From NCBI RefSeq assembly GCF_000730625.1, contig NZ_BBIT01000005.1, forward strand, positions 620,001 through 684,000: a stretch of 64,000 nt of DNA, written 5' to 3'. The notes beneath the pieces were generated by a model. It had not been told where the DNA came from. It did no database searches and was given only the letters and a program-made list of their open reading frames with translations. The position numbers and the translations under genes are program-made. The stretch comes from Pseudomonas oryzihabitans NBRC 102199. Lineage in GTDB: Bacteria > Pseudomonadota > Gammaproteobacteria > Pseudomonadales > Pseudomonadaceae. Numbering within the stretch: the first letter of the stretch is position 1; each line of letters begins with the position of its first letter. Positions 49,394 to 59,439 of the stretch are shown here, one piece after another.

Positions 49394-51718
49394 ATGAACA
49401 AACCTCAGCAGTCCTTCAAACCCTATCAAGGCCCCGCCGCCGGCTGGGGCGCCCTGAAGAGCGTGGTGCACTTCTGGCTCGACAGCGGCAACGCCTTCAA
49501 GAATCTGCGGACCCTGCTCAAGACCAACCAGGACCATGGCTTCGATTGCCCCGGCTGCGCCTGGGGCGAGGCCCCGGAAAACGGCCTGGTGAAGTTCTGC
49601 GAGAACGGCGCCAAGGCGGTCAACTGGGAAGCCACCAAGCGCCGCGTCGATGCCGCCTTCTTCGCTCGCCACAGCGTGACCTCGCTGCTGGAGCAGAGCG
49701 ACTACTGGCTCGAATACCAGGGCCGGCTGACCGAGCCGCTGCGCTATGACGCGGCCACCGATCGCTATGTGCCCATCGCCTGGGACGCCGCCTTCGCGCT
49801 GATCGCCAAGGAGCTCAAGGCCCTGGCCAGTCCCGACGAAGCCGAGTTCTACACCTCGGGGCGCGCCAGCAACGAGGCGGCCTTCCTCTATCAGCTGTTC
49901 GTGCGCGCCTATGGCACCAACAACTTCCCCGACTGCTCGAACATGTGCCACGAGGCCAGCGGCGTCGGCCTGGGCCGCAGCATCGGCGTCGGCAAGGGCA
50001 CCGTGACCTATCACGACCTGGACGAGGCGGATGCCATCTTCGTCATCGGCCAGAACCCCGGCACCAACCACCCGCGCATGATCGAGACCCTGCGCAACGC
50101 GGTGAAGCGCGGTGCCCAGGTGGTCTGCTTCAACCCGCTCAAGGAGCGGGGCCTGGAGCGCTTCCAGCACCCGCAAAGTCCGCTGGAGATGCTCACCAAC
50201 GACTCGCGGCCGACCAACACCGCCTACTTCCGTCCGGCTCTGGGCGGCGACATGGCGGCGCTGCGCGGCATCGCCAAGTACCTCCTGCAGTGGGAGCGCG
50301 AGGCCGCTGCCAAGGGCGCCAAGCGCGTCTTCGACCACGATTTCATCGCCGCCCACACCCTGGGCATGGACGACTACCTGGCCCAGGTCGACGCCACCTC
50401 CTGGGAGCTGATCGAGCGCCAGTCGGGCTTGTCGCTGCACGAGATCGAACAGGCCGCGCGCATGTATGCCCGCGCCGAGAAGGTCATCATCTGCTGGGCC
50501 ATGGGCATCACCCAGCACCGCCACTCGGTGGCCACGGTGCAGGAGATCGCCAACCTGCAACTGCTCTGCGGCCACATCGGCCGGCCCGGCGCCGGCCTCT
50601 GCCCGGTGCGCGGCCACAGCAACGTCCAGGGCGACCGCACCATGGGCATCGACGAGAAGGCTCCGGCCTGGCTCAGCGACGCCCTGGCCAAGCGCTTCGC
50701 CTTCGAGCCGCCACGCAATCGTGGTCACAACACCGTGGAAGCCATCGCCGCCATGGAGCAGGGCAAGGCCAAGGTGTTCATCGGCCTCGGCGGCAACTTC
50801 GCCCAGGCCACCCCGGACACCCCGCGCACCCACAGGGCGCTGCGCAAGTGCGACCTGACCGTGCATATCGCCACCAAGCTCAACCGCAGCCACCTGGTGA
50901 CCGGTCGCCAGGCGCTGATCCTGCCCTGCCTGGGCCGCACCGAGATGGACGTGCAGAGGGGTGGCAAGCAGGCGATCACCGTGGAAGACAGCTTCAGCAT
51001 GGTGCACGCCTCGGCCGGTATCCTGCGGCCGCTGTCGTCGCAGATGAAGTCCGAGCCGGCCATCGTCGCCGGCCTGGCCAAGGCCACCCTGGGCAACCAT
51101 CCGGTGGACTGGGACTGGCTGATCGAGGATTACGACCGCATCCGCGACCTGATCGCCGACGTCATTCCCGGCTTTCAGGACTTCAACGCGCGTCTCGCCG
51201 CACCCGGCGGCTTCTACCTGGGCAACAAGGCCGGACGCCGGGAGTGGAACACCCCCACCGGCAAGGCCAACTTCGCGGCCAATGCGCTGTTGCATGACCT
51301 CTTGCCGGACGCGGTCCGCCGCCAGGGCATCAAGCCCGACCTGATCCTGCAGACCATGAGATCCCACGACCAGTACAACACCACCATCTACAGCCTCGAC
51401 GACCGCTATCGCGGCGTGAAGGGCCAGCGCGACGTGGTCTTCGTCAACCAGGCCGATCTGGATCGCCTGGGCGTGGCCGCCGGCGAGAAGGTGGATCTGG
51501 TCGCCCTGTGGGACGACGGCCTCGAACGCCGGGTCCGCGGCTTCACTGCGCTGCCGTTCGACATCCCGGTTGGCCAGGCAGCCGGCTACTACCCGGAGAC
51601 CAATCCGCTGGTGCCCCTGGAAAGCTACGGCGAGGGCAGCTTCACGCCCACCTCCAAGTTCGTCGCCATCAAGGTCGAAAAAGCCAGCGCCGGCAACCGC
51701 ATTGTTTCGGTGGCCTGA
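49394..51718 (+). CDS. FdhF/YdeP family molybdopterin oxidoreductase
   Basis: A 774-residue Mo-bisPGD enzyme. The N-terminal iron-sulfur cysteines are C52, C55 and C69 (DCPGCAWGE ... KFCENG). It continues with CSNMCHEASGVGLG near the metal site, VIGQNPGTNHPRM, and the C-terminal molydopterin-binding domain ending GYYPETNPLVPLESYGEGS. It resembles the YdeP group (acid or formate-related), not classical FdhF. With FdhD upstream, a formate dehydrogenase-like activity is plausible but unproven. Confidence 0.92.
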   Translation: MNKPQQSFKPYQGPAAGWGALKSVVHFWLDSGNAFKNLRTLLKTNQDHGFDCPGCAWGEAPENGLVKFCENGAKAVNWEATKRRVDAAFFARHSVTSLLEQSDYWLEYQGRLTEPLRYDAATDRYVPIAWDAAFALIAKELKALASPDEAEFYTSGRASNEAAFLYQLFVRAYGTNNFPDCSNMCHEASGVGLGRSIGVGKGTVTYHDLDEADAIFVIGQNPGTNHPRMIETLRNAVKRGAQVVCFNPLKERGLERFQHPQSPLEMLTNDSRPTNTAYFRPALGGDMAALRGIAKYLLQWEREAAAKGAKRVFDHDFIAAHTLGMDDYLAQVDATSWELIERQSGLSLHEIEQAARMYARAEKVIICWAMGITQHRHSVATVQEIANLQLLCGHIGRPGAGLCPVRGHSNVQGDRTMGIDEKAPAWLSDALAKRFAFEPPRNRGHNTVEAIAAMEQGKAKVFIGLGGNFAQATPDTPRTHRALRKCDLTVHIATKLNRSHLVTGRQALILPCLGRTEMDVQRGGKQAITVEDSFSMVHASAGILRPLSSQMKSEPAIVAGLAKATLGNHPVDWDWLIEDYDRIRDLIADVIPGFQDFNARLAAPGGFYLGNKAGRREWNTPTGKANFAANALLHDLLPDAVRRQGIKPDLILQTMRSHDQYNTTIYSLDDRYRGVKGQRDVVFVNQADLDRLGVAAGEKVDLVALWDDGLERRVRGFTALPFDIPVGQAAGYYPETNPLVPLESYGEGSFTPTSKFVAIKVEKASAGNRIVSVA

Positions 51719-51733
51719 CGCTCTCCCGGAAAC

Positions 51734-51764
51734 GAAAAAAGCCGTCGTTAAGACGGCTTTTTTC
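51734..51764. terminator. Bidirectional hairpin terminator after the molybdoenzyme
   Basis: A 13-bp perfect stem (GAAAAAAGCCGTC 51734-51746 with GACGGCTTTTTTC 51752-51764) has a 5-nt loop. A/T tracts at both ends allow use by the convergent PBP-like gene as well. Confidence 0.9.
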
Positions 51765-51779
51765 ATGGCGCTGCGCTGA

Positions 51780-52181
51780 TCACTGCAGGGTGAAGAGCAC
51801 CTTTACCTTATCGGTGACCGCGGCCTTGTCCACGTAGCCGATGGCATCGGCTTCGCCGGCCACCTGGGCGACCACGGCGGCGTCGCCGGCCACGCTGGGC
51901 AGCGGCTGGCCCTTGCCGGTGAACACCAGGCCCGACCAGTAGGACTTCAGCTGGGCTTCGTTCTTGTTGGCGACCTTGGCATAGAAGGTTTCCTTGGTGG
52001 CCGACCAGTCCTTCTGGTCGACGCCCTTCAGGGACTTGTCCTTGCCGAGGAAGATGTTGGCCACTTCCTCCTGGCCAGGCGTCTTGGTGGCGGCCGGATT
52101 GACGATCACGGCGACTTCGGCGTGGACCAGGCTGGCGCTGAACAGCAGGGCGGCGCCGGTGAGCAGGCGGAGAGAACTCAT
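51780..52181 (-). CDS. Small PstS-like phosphate-binding-type (PBP-like) periplasmic protein
   Basis: A 133-residue protein with a signal peptide (MSSLRLLTGAALLFSASLVHA). It corresponds to a single lobe of the PBP fold: VIVNPAATKTPGQEEVANIFLGKDKSL and ADAIGYVDKAAVTDKVKVLFTLQ. Such short proteins are annotated as phosphate ABC substrate-binding proteins, though they are far shorter than PstS (about 320 aa). It is the last gene after a porin-like gene and a chemoreceptor on the same strand. Confidence 0.85.
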   Translation of the reverse strand: MSSLRLLTGAALLFSASLVHAEVAVIVNPAATKTPGQEEVANIFLGKDKSLKGVDQKDWSATKETFYAKVANKNEAQLKSYWSGLVFTGKGQPLPSVAGDAAVVAQVAGEADAIGYVDKAAVTDKVKVLFTLQ

Positions 52182-52192
52182 GGGCGGATTCC

Positions 52193-53314
52193 TTAGAAGA
52201 TGAAGTCGAGGCCGATGCTGATGATGTCGCCGTCGAAGTTGCGGGCCGGCGCGCCGAAGCGGCCGCCACTGCGGTCGTAGACGGCATTGGCGATGCTCTC
52301 GTTGTCGGTCTTGACGAAGGTGCCGTTGTAGCCGCCGGTGGTGTCGACGCGCTTGTATTCGCTCTTGAGCACCAGGCTGGGGGTGATGTTGTAGTTCAGG
52401 CCGTAGGTCCAGGAGCTCTGGCGGCCGGCGCGTTCTTCATCCAGCTGGGCGTAGGTCACATGCGCCAGGAAGTCACCGAAGCGGCGACCGGCCATCAGGT
52501 AGAAGGCGTTGCTGCTGCCCTGGTTGTCACCCTCGATGACGCGGCGGGTCCATTCGTTGCTGGTCAGCCAGGTGCCGTTGTCGTACTGGTAGCCGAGCGA
52601 GGTGAACTTGCCCTTCTGGTCGTCCAGGGTCAGCAACGGATAGTGCAGGTCGATGCTGGACTCGGTGTAGGCCAGGCGCACGGTGCCGTAATCGTTGGTC
52701 GCCAGGCTGACGTTGGCGGCGGCGATGCGCTTGTAGTCGATGTCGTAGAGGTCGTCGTTGACGAAGTAGTTGCGATTGACCGCCTGGCCCCCGCTCACCT
52801 GGAGGTTCAGGGTGCCGAAGGCGACCGGCAGACTCCAAAGGGCATCGGTGCCTTCGTAGTTGGAGACCTGCACCTGGCTGTAGACCTCGTCGGGCAGGCG
52901 CAGCCAGGGGTAGGTGATACCCACGTCCAGGGTCTCGGAATACATGAACACCGGCGTACGCAGGCGGCCGGCGCGGAAGGTCAGGTTGTCGGTGGCGTGG
53001 AAGGCCAGGTAGGCCCATTCCAGGTTGGCCTTCCACTGGTCCTGCTCGGCCTTGGCGGTGACCTGCACGGTCGCGTCCAGCTTGTCGGTCAGGCCGTACT
53101 GGAACTGGCCGCCCAGCTTGCTCAGCTGATCGCCGCGCCAGTGGTCGTTGGTCTGGCCATTGATGCCGAAGCTGCGGCCGTCGTCTTCGCCGCCCAGGTA
53201 GGTGATGCCGGCGGTGCCGAAGCCGTTGAAGCGATAGTCACCCTGATCGAGGGCGAGCGCGGATCCCGCGCAGGTGAGGGCCGCGCCGAAGGCGAGCAGA
53301 CGTGCAAAAGCCAT
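52193..53314 (-). CDS. Outer-membrane porin-like protein
   Basis: A 373-residue protein with signal peptide (MAFARLLAFGAALTCAGSALA, cut before LDQGDYRF) and a typical beta-barrel pattern of alternating residues. The C-terminus ends ISIGLDFIF, an outer-membrane export signal with terminal phenylalanine. WAYLAFHATDNLTFRAGRLRTPVFMYSETLDVG resembles porins with a periplasmic-side gate. It precedes the PBP-like gene by 11 nt and follows the chemoreceptor gene by 51 nt. Substrate unknown. Confidence 0.85.
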   Translation of the reverse strand: MAFARLLAFGAALTCAGSALALDQGDYRFNGFGTAGITYLGGEDDGRSFGINGQTNDHWRGDQLSKLGGQFQYGLTDKLDATVQVTAKAEQDQWKANLEWAYLAFHATDNLTFRAGRLRTPVFMYSETLDVGITYPWLRLPDEVYSQVQVSNYEGTDALWSLPVAFGTLNLQVSGGQAVNRNYFVNDDLYDIDYKRIAAANVSLATNDYGTVRLAYTESSIDLHYPLLTLDDQKGKFTSLGYQYDNGTWLTSNEWTRRVIEGDNQGSSNAFYLMAGRRFGDFLAHVTYAQLDEERAGRQSSWTYGLNYNITPSLVLKSEYKRVDTTGGYNGTFVKTDNESIANAVYDRSGGRFGAPARNFDGDIISIGLDFIF

Positions 53315-53365
53315 GGAAGTGCTCCTAGAGGTTTCTCGGTATAGGGAAAGGCGGTAGAGGGATAG

Positions 53366-54988
53366 CTAGATGCGGAAGCGCGAGGTCGCCTGCCGGAGAT
53401 CGGTGTCGACCACCACCAGCTGCTCGCCCATGCGGGCGGTGGCGGTGGTGCTGTCCGCGCTGGACTGGGTATCGCTCTGCAGGCGGCGGGTGTCGCTGCT
53501 GATCGAATCGGAAAGGCTCAGCTGCTCGCCGGTGAGCAGGGCGATCTGAGCGTTGTAGTCATTGATGCGCGCCACGGCCTGGGCGATGCCTTCGAGCATG
53601 GCAGTGGCGGCCTGGGAGCTGCTGGCGCTGACCTGCGCCTGGGTATGGCTGCCCTGCATGGCCTGCAGCACGCGCTGGGCGTTGCCCTGCAGGCGTTCGA
53701 TGATCTGCTGGATCTCGGCGGTGGAGCGCGCGGTCTTCTGCGCCAGATTGCGCACCTCGTCGGCCACCACGGCAAAGCCGCGGCCCTGTTCACCGGCGCG
53801 CGCGGCCTCGATGGCGGCGTTGAGCGCCAGCAGATTGGTCTGCTCGGCGATGGATTTGATCACGTCCAGCACCAGCCCGACCTGGCGGGTTTCCTGTTCC
53901 AGCTGCTGCATGGACTCGGCCGACTGGCGCACGCTGTCGTCCAGTTCGCCCATGTTGCGCGACAGCTGGCCGATGCTGGTACGGGCAGCGGCGGACTGCT
54001 CGGCCGCGGCGGAGGCCTGGTCGGCGGCCTCGCGCGAGCGGTCGGCTACCTCGTGCAGGTTGGTGTTCATGGTCTGGATGTCACGGCCGATGGACTCGGT
54101 GTGACCCTGCTGGGAACGGGCGTTGTTCTCCACCGTCTGGGTGAGTCTATAGAGCTCGCCGGACACCTGGCCCAGCGGATGGGCGGCATCGACGATGGCC
54201 TTGATGGTGCCCTGCAGCTGATCGAGAAAGACGTTGAACAGCGCGGTCATCTGGCCGATCTCGTCCCGCGAGCCGACCTGCAGGCGGCGGGTGAGGTCAC
54301 CGTCGCCCTCGGCGATGGCGCGCAGCGAGGCGATCACCTCGCGCACGCTGCCGAGTACGCTGCGGATGGTTAGCACCGCGGCGCCGGCCAGGATCACCAC
54401 CAGTAGTAGGCTCAGCCAGATACCCACCCGGGTGGTGTCGGCGTTCTGGTCGCGAGCCTGGGCCAGGGTCTGCTGGAAGTCGGTATAGGCATGGCTGCGC
54501 AGGGTGGTGCCCAGCTGCTGGGCGGCGGCGAGATCCGTGGCCATGCGGTCCAGGTTGGGTCGCAGGGAGTCGAAGGAGCCGCTGCCCTTGATCAGCTGCT
54601 CGGAGGCGCCCAGGGCATTGTCCGCATAGCGATGGATGCCCTGGCGCCAGCCGGATATCTCGTCGTTGCGCGCCGAGGTCTGACGGGTGAGGTCGGCCAT
54701 TTCCTGCAGGCGGTGGTCGATGTCATCGACTACCTTGCGCGCCTCGCCCAGGGTTTCCAGCTCACTGGCGGTCACCGCGCTGTTGAACAGGCCGGGCAAA
54801 CGGGAAAACTGGAAGAGTACGGCGTCAGCCTTTTCCAGCAGCGGATAGCTGTGATTTTCCAGCTGGTCGAGGCGTTGATCGTTGCCAGCCAGCTGGGCCG
54901 AGGTGTAGGCCACGTAGAGCAGCAGGCCCAGCAGAGCGGCAGCGGGCAGCAGCGACAGCTTGAGCGTCAGCGACAGGTTACGGAACAT
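53366..54988 (-). CDS. Methyl-accepting chemotaxis protein
   Basis: A 540-residue chemoreceptor. It has an N-terminal membrane segment (about 10-30), a periplasmic helical ligand-binding domain (~31-185), a second segment (~188-208), a HAMP domain ([23 protein letters not shown]) and a cytoplasmic signalling region with the hairpin [41 protein letters not shown]. It belongs to the 4-helix-bundle type by predicted helicity. First gene of the chemoreceptor, porin and PBP-like group. Ligand unknown. Confidence 0.93.
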   Translation of the reverse strand: MFRNLSLTLKLSLLPAAALLGLLLYVAYTSAQLAGNDQRLDQLENHSYPLLEKADAVLFQFSRLPGLFNSAVTASELETLGEARKVVDDIDHRLQEMADLTRQTSARNDEISGWRQGIHRYADNALGASEQLIKGSGSFDSLRPNLDRMATDLAAAQQLGTTLRSHAYTDFQQTLAQARDQNADTTRVGIWLSLLLVVILAGAAVLTIRSVLGSVREVIASLRAIAEGDGDLTRRLQVGSRDEIGQMTALFNVFLDQLQGTIKAIVDAAHPLGQVSGELYRLTQTVENNARSQQGHTESIGRDIQTMNTNLHEVADRSREAADQASAAAEQSAAARTSIGQLSRNMGELDDSVRQSAESMQQLEQETRQVGLVLDVIKSIAEQTNLLALNAAIEAARAGEQGRGFAVVADEVRNLAQKTARSTAEIQQIIERLQGNAQRVLQAMQGSHTQAQVSASSSQAATAMLEGIAQAVARINDYNAQIALLTGEQLSLSDSISSDTRRLQSDTQSSADSTTATARMGEQLVVVDTDLRQATSRFRI

Positions 54989-55247
54989 CTACACCTCGGA
55001 AAGCTTGGGCAGTAGCGAGCAGCGAGGTGCGGCGCCCTCTTTTCAGCGAGGGCTGCCAGTGGTCATGTCCTGACCGGTCACCACGTCCTGTTGGCCTCGC
55101 AAACGTGATCAAGCGAAGCCGTCACATTTTCGACATCTGTTTGTAAAACTTAAGAGGGCCAAAGGTTATTGCGATTATTGGCGATGGACGTTGCGAAAGC
55201 GGGTGTAGACGGTCATCTTCGGGATTTTCCGACTCTGTAGCCGTGCC

Positions 55248-55802
55248 ATGACCCCGGAGTTCTCCCAGATAGCGTCCTGGTTGAAGACTGACGCCGAGCG
55301 TCTGCGCCTGCTGCGCGTCCTCGCCGACCTGCACCTGCCCGACGCCTGGCTGGCCGCGGGCTTCGTACGCAACCTGGTGTGGGATCGACTGCATGGCCAC
55401 GCCGAGTCGACGCCGCTGGCGGATCTGGATGTCATCTATTTCGACGCGACTGACTGCCGGCCCGGGCGGGACAGGGAAATCGAAGCGCTGTTGGCGGCGC
55501 AAGCGCCGGGCTGGCCCTGGTCAGTGAAGAATCAGGCGCGGATGCATTTGCGTAACGGTGATCGCCCTTATCGCGACTGTCGGGATGCCATGGCCCACTG
55601 GCCCGAGGTGGAAACGGCCCTGGCCGCGCGCCTGACCGCCGACGGCGAGCTCGAAGTGGTCAGCCCCTTCGCCCAGGAAGGGCTTTTCGCCCTTCATCTC
55701 ACGCCCAATCCCTGGCGTCCACGACCTGAAGCCTTTCGCCAGCGGCTCGCGACCAAGGGCTGGCTGGAGCGTTGGCCGCGGTTGCGTATTCAAACCGCTT
55801 GA
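55248..55802 (+). CDS. Nucleotidyltransferase family protein (DUF925-like)
   Basis: A 184-residue protein of the nucleotidyltransferase superfamily. AGFVRNLVWDRLHGH at 37-51 and the D-x-D motif LADLDVIYFD (D59, D61) are the substrate and metal signatures. NQARMHLRNGDRPYRDCRDAMAHWPE is family-typical. The start ATG has no clear Shine-Dalgarno. Substrate unknown. Confidence 0.85.
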   Translation: MTPEFSQIASWLKTDAERLRLLRVLADLHLPDAWLAAGFVRNLVWDRLHGHAESTPLADLDVIYFDATDCRPGRDREIEALLAAQAPGWPWSVKNQARMHLRNGDRPYRDCRDAMAHWPEVETALAARLTADGELEVVSPFAQEGLFALHLTPNPWRPRPEAFRQRLATKGWLERWPRLRIQTA

Positions 55803-55932
55803 GGAGGGGGGCTCCCGCGGGTGTGGGTCAGGCGCGTCGCCCGTGGCCTTCCGGCAACGCGGCCCGATCGAGTTCGAAGCCTTGCGGCCGGGGTGCGGCC
55901 AGGCGATTCCCGAGCATCGCCTGGCCCGGGTC

Positions 55933-57810
55933 TCAGACCCTGAAGCGCGACGTCAGCTCTTGCAGCTGCAGGCTCAGGTTGGCCAGTTCGGTGCTGGAGC
56001 CGGCGGTTTTCTCGGTGGCGGCGGCGGTCTGGTCGGCCACTTCGTGGACCTTGACCACGCTGCGGCTGATGTTTTCACTGGCCGCACTCTGTTGCTCGAC
56101 CGCGGTGGCGATCTGCTCGTTCATGGCCTCGATCTCGCTCACCGCACTGCTGACGCTGCCCAGCACCACGCCTGCCTGGCGGGTCAGGTCGACGCTTTCG
56201 CCGGTCAGCTCGATATTGCGGTCGAGGGCGGCGCTCATCTTGTCGGTGCTGCCGTGCAGTCGGGTGATGAGGCTGGCGATCTCGTCGGTGGAGGTGCGCG
56301 TACGCTGCGCCAGGCCGCGCACCTCGTCGGCGACCACGGCGAAGCCACGTCCGGCTTCACCGGCGCGAGCGGCCTCGATGGCGGCGTTGAGCGCCAGCAG
56401 ATTGGTCTGCTCGGCGACCGCCTTGATCACGTCCAGCACGCCGCCGATGCGGTCGGCATCCTGCCTGAGCAACTCCATGGTGGCCTGGGTGCTGTCCACT
56501 TCCTGGGCCAGGCTCTGAATCTGAGTGGCGACCTAGTTGACCATCTCGTCACCCTCCCGGGTCTTGAGCGTGGCCTCGCGGGCGGTGGTCGACGCCTGTT
56601 CGGCATTGCGCGCCACCTCGTTGATGGTGGCGCTCATCTGCTGCATGGCGGTGGCGATCTGCTCGGTCTCTATCTTCTGCGCCGAGGCGCCAGCGCGCGT
56701 CTGCTCGGTGACGGCGGAGAGTTCTTCGGCGGCACTGGCGACCTGGATGACGCCGTCCTTCTGCTCGCGGATCAGGTCGCTCAGATTGACGATCATGCGC
56801 TGCATGGCCGCCTGCAACTGGCCGATCTCGTCCTTGCGCGCTGCCTCGATCTGCACGGTCAGGTCGCCGGCAGCGAGCTGTTCCACGGTCACCAGGGTCT
56901 GGCGCAGCGGCGTCACGATGGAGCGGGTGATGACCCAGGCCGCGACCAGGCTGAGCAGTACCGCCAGCAGCAGCCCGCCAAAGAGCATCAGCTTGGCTTC
57001 GCGGATATCGTCGAGGCGGAACTGGCTCTGTAGCTGCTTCATCTCGTCGGAGGTCTTGAGCAACATCTGGATATGCTGGTAGAGCCCCTGATTGACGTCC
57101 TGGTACGCCTTCTGGACGCTGAACAGCTGCTGGACCTGACGCTGGTACTCGTCGAGAAGTCCTGGCAGCTGCTGCAATTCCGGGGTCGGAGGCAAGGTCT
57201 TGAGCACGTCACCGGTCTTGGTCAGGGACGCCAGCAAGGCTTCCTGTTGTGGCCCGGCGGACTTGAGCACATAGAGGTGCAAGTGGATCCGCAGTTGCTG
57301 CAGCGCCGCCAGCAGGGAGGGCAGCTGGGCGCTGGCTTGATCGCGCTCACGATCCAGGGCGCTGGATGCCTCCTGCAATCGCTGGTCCATCATGTCGCCC
57401 GTATCGCGAATGTCCTGGATCGCGGTGGTGCGATCCTGGGTCACCTTGAGCGCCTGCTGATAGATATCGCGGTATTCCCTGAGGGTCTGTTCGGTACGGG
57501 CCAGTAGTGCTGTGCTTTCCGGACGTTTGAACAGTGGACGGACATTCTCTAGTTGCTGTTCGAGGGCATCGATGCCGCCTTTCCAGCGAGCGGCCTGGTC
57601 GGCTTCCGGCATGAGGGCGAAATCCTTGCGGGCATTGCGCATGTCGCGGGCGAGTAGACCGATTTGGGTGAACTGTTCGATCAGGTTGCCGCGTCGGCCC
57701 AGGGCCTGGATGCCGTCCCAGCCGGCATAGGCGATAGCCAGGGACAGAATGATCAGGATGGTAAAGCCGGAAAACAGCTTCGTACGAACACTCATGTTGC
57801 TCATCTTCAT
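55933..57810 (-). pseudogene. Methyl-accepting chemotaxis protein (HBM-type), interrupted by amber codon
   Basis: A single reading frame of 625 codons encodes a chemoreceptor: N-terminal segment, a periplasmic domain of about 240 residues (HBM/4-helix-like, as in McpS), second TM, HAMP and signalling domain. Codon 426 (56533-56535) is TAG: ...GDEMVN[18 protein letters not shown]..., and homology continues without shift to the signalling tip [33 protein letters not shown] to TAG is a single transition. Without readthrough the product lacks the signalling tip and is probably inactive. Sequencing error is possible. Confidence 0.9.
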
Positions 57811-58289
57811 GGGGCTATTTCCAATGTTCGGCGGAAAGTTCCGGAGTTTGAGAGGGGCGGAGGGCGTCGGATTCTAGCCGAGGGTAATGTAAAAAAGTTA
57901 GGTGTTTACAACCTTTAAATAATGGTAAGTCTAATTCTTATATATCAATATCAAGAGTGATTTCGTTTCCAGGCATTCGCTGTTATCGCTATTGATATAT
58001 ATAGAATTTTTAGTCGAAATTTGGCCTTGGACAATCCGTGTTAGTTGAGGGATTGCTTTTTATTAGTCTGGCTTTAGAGATATGACCAAAAGGCAGGAGC
58101 AGAGGCCCTGGCCTGTATCCGGAGAGAAGGGGATTTGGCGGGACGGTTCTTCGCTGGCGGCCAGCGGCTCCCGCTCGCGCAGACGGCGATGAACACCTTC
58201 GCCGCTCTCATCGACTGTCCGGCGAACCCTGGAATGCCGCTAGACTCCATAGAAGGTCATTCGCTTTCCCTCTCCGGCAAGGAATCCCC
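57811..58289. other. AT-rich divergent intergenic region between chemoreceptor and LLM gene
   Basis: 480 nt without an acceptable gene. 57890-58085 is clearly richer in A/T than its surroundings (runs such as TTTAAATAATGG and TTTTTATTAG). It contains a perfect 12-bp inverted repeat (listed separately). It holds the promoters of both divergent genes; I could not assign specific -10/-35 boxes. Confidence 0.65.
57939..58001. repeat. 12-bp perfect inverted repeat in the AT-rich region
   Basis: TATATATCAATA (57939-57950) is repeated in inverse orientation as TATTGATATATA (57990-58001) with a 39-nt spacer. It is upstream of the interrupted chemoreceptor gene. It may be a protein-binding site pair, or simply low-complexity AT DNA. 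Confidence 0.6.
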
Positions 58290-59282
58290 ATGTCCACCAC
58301 GGAGCGTCGCCGCGCCTTTCTTCAGCATCCGGGCTTTTCGCGGCTGTTCGCACCCGGGCGCCTGACCCTAGGCTTTCTGCTGCCACTGGAGGGCTATCCC
58401 GACGATCCCATGCCGACCCTGCGCGACCACGCCCGCCTGGCGCGGCTGGCCGACCAGCTGGGCTTCGCGGCGCTCTGGGCGCGCGACGTGCCCTTCTACG
58501 ATCCCGGCTTCAACGATGCCGGCCAGGTGTTCGAGCCCTTCACCTATCTCGGCTATCTGGCGGGCATCACCCAGCACCTGACCCTGGCCACCGGCAGCGC
58601 CGTCATCACCCTGCGCCATCCGCTGCACCTGGCCAAGATGGCGGCTTCGGTCGACCAGTTGAGCGATGGCCGGCTGGTGCTGGGCGTGGCCTCCGGCGAC
58701 CGTCCGGTGGAATACCCGGCCTTCGGCCTGGAGAGTGAATTCGAGCGGCGGGGCGAGCGCTTTCGCGATGCCTTCGAGATGTTTCGCCTGGCCGGCGAGA
58801 CTAATTTCCCGCTGGGGGCCTTTCGCCGCTTCGGCGATCTGCAGGGGCTGGCCGATCTGGTGCCCAAACCCGTGCATGGGCGCATTCCGGCGCTGGTCAC
58901 CGGGCGCAGTCGGCAAACAGTGGACTGGATCGCCGCCAAGGCCGATGGCTGGTTCTATTACTTCGTACCGGCCGAACATGTTCCGGCGCTGACGCGGGTC
59001 TGGCGCGAGGCGCTGGACGAGATCGGCGGGCGCGAGCTGTTCAAGCCCTTCGCCCAGGGGCTGTTCTTCGAGCTGGCCAGCGATCCGGCCCAGCCGCCTC
59101 GGCCCATCCATGCCGGCTTGTCCTGCGGGCGGCGGGCGTTGGTGGACTACCTTGGTCAGTTGCAGGAAGCCGGCGTCAATCACCTGGCCCTCAACCTGCG
59201 CCCCTCACGGCGTCCGGCCAGCGAAGTGGTCCAGGAACTGGGCGAATTCGTGCTCCCGCAGTTTCCTTCCCTGCAGCCGTAG
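58290..59282 (+). CDS. LLM-class flavin-dependent oxidoreductase
   Basis: A 330-residue luciferase-like TIM-barrel monooxygenase. The features LGFLLPLEGYPDDPMPTLRDHARLARLADQLGFAALWARDVPF and DGRLVLGVASGDRPVEYPAFG are typical. It probably uses FMNH2 from a separate reductase; the substrate is unknown. The ATG is preceded by AAGGAA. It is divergent from the interrupted chemoreceptor gene. Confidence 0.9.
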   Translation: MSTTERRRAFLQHPGFSRLFAPGRLTLGFLLPLEGYPDDPMPTLRDHARLARLADQLGFAALWARDVPFYDPGFNDAGQVFEPFTYLGYLAGITQHLTLATGSAVITLRHPLHLAKMAASVDQLSDGRLVLGVASGDRPVEYPAFGLESEFERRGERFRDAFEMFRLAGETNFPLGAFRRFGDLQGLADLVPKPVHGRIPALVTGRSRQTVDWIAAKADGWFYYFVPAEHVPALTRVWREALDEIGGRELFKPFAQGLFFELASDPAQPPRPIHAGLSCGRRALVDYLGQLQEAGVNHLALNLRPSRRPASEVVQELGEFVLPQFPSLQP

Positions 59283-59439
59283 CGATCGTCGCGGTGTGGC
59301 GCCAGGTAACACTTGTCTGGCTAACGATTCCCGGTCGTCGTCACCTGGGCAGGCGATTCCCCTGTGGTAGGGGTTCAACCGGGTCGCACCCCTTGGCCTG
59401 ATCTCTGCATAACCTTCCGTTCTGTTACCCAGCTTTTGG

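Noticed and set aside
55118-55143. A Pho-box-like pattern near the chemoreceptor promoter (CCGTCAC, ATTT, TCGACAT)
   Set aside because: It matches only about five of seven bases per half and lies on the strand away from the chemoreceptor. Too weak to call.
55122-55502. A 126-codon minus-strand ORF antisense to the nucleotidyltransferase gene
   Set aside because: Its composition is that of a GC-rich shadow frame, and the plus-strand gene has clear motifs.
58135-58365. A plus-strand ORF in the AT-rich divergent region
   Set aside because: No homology and no domain, and it overlaps the start of the LLM gene in another frame.
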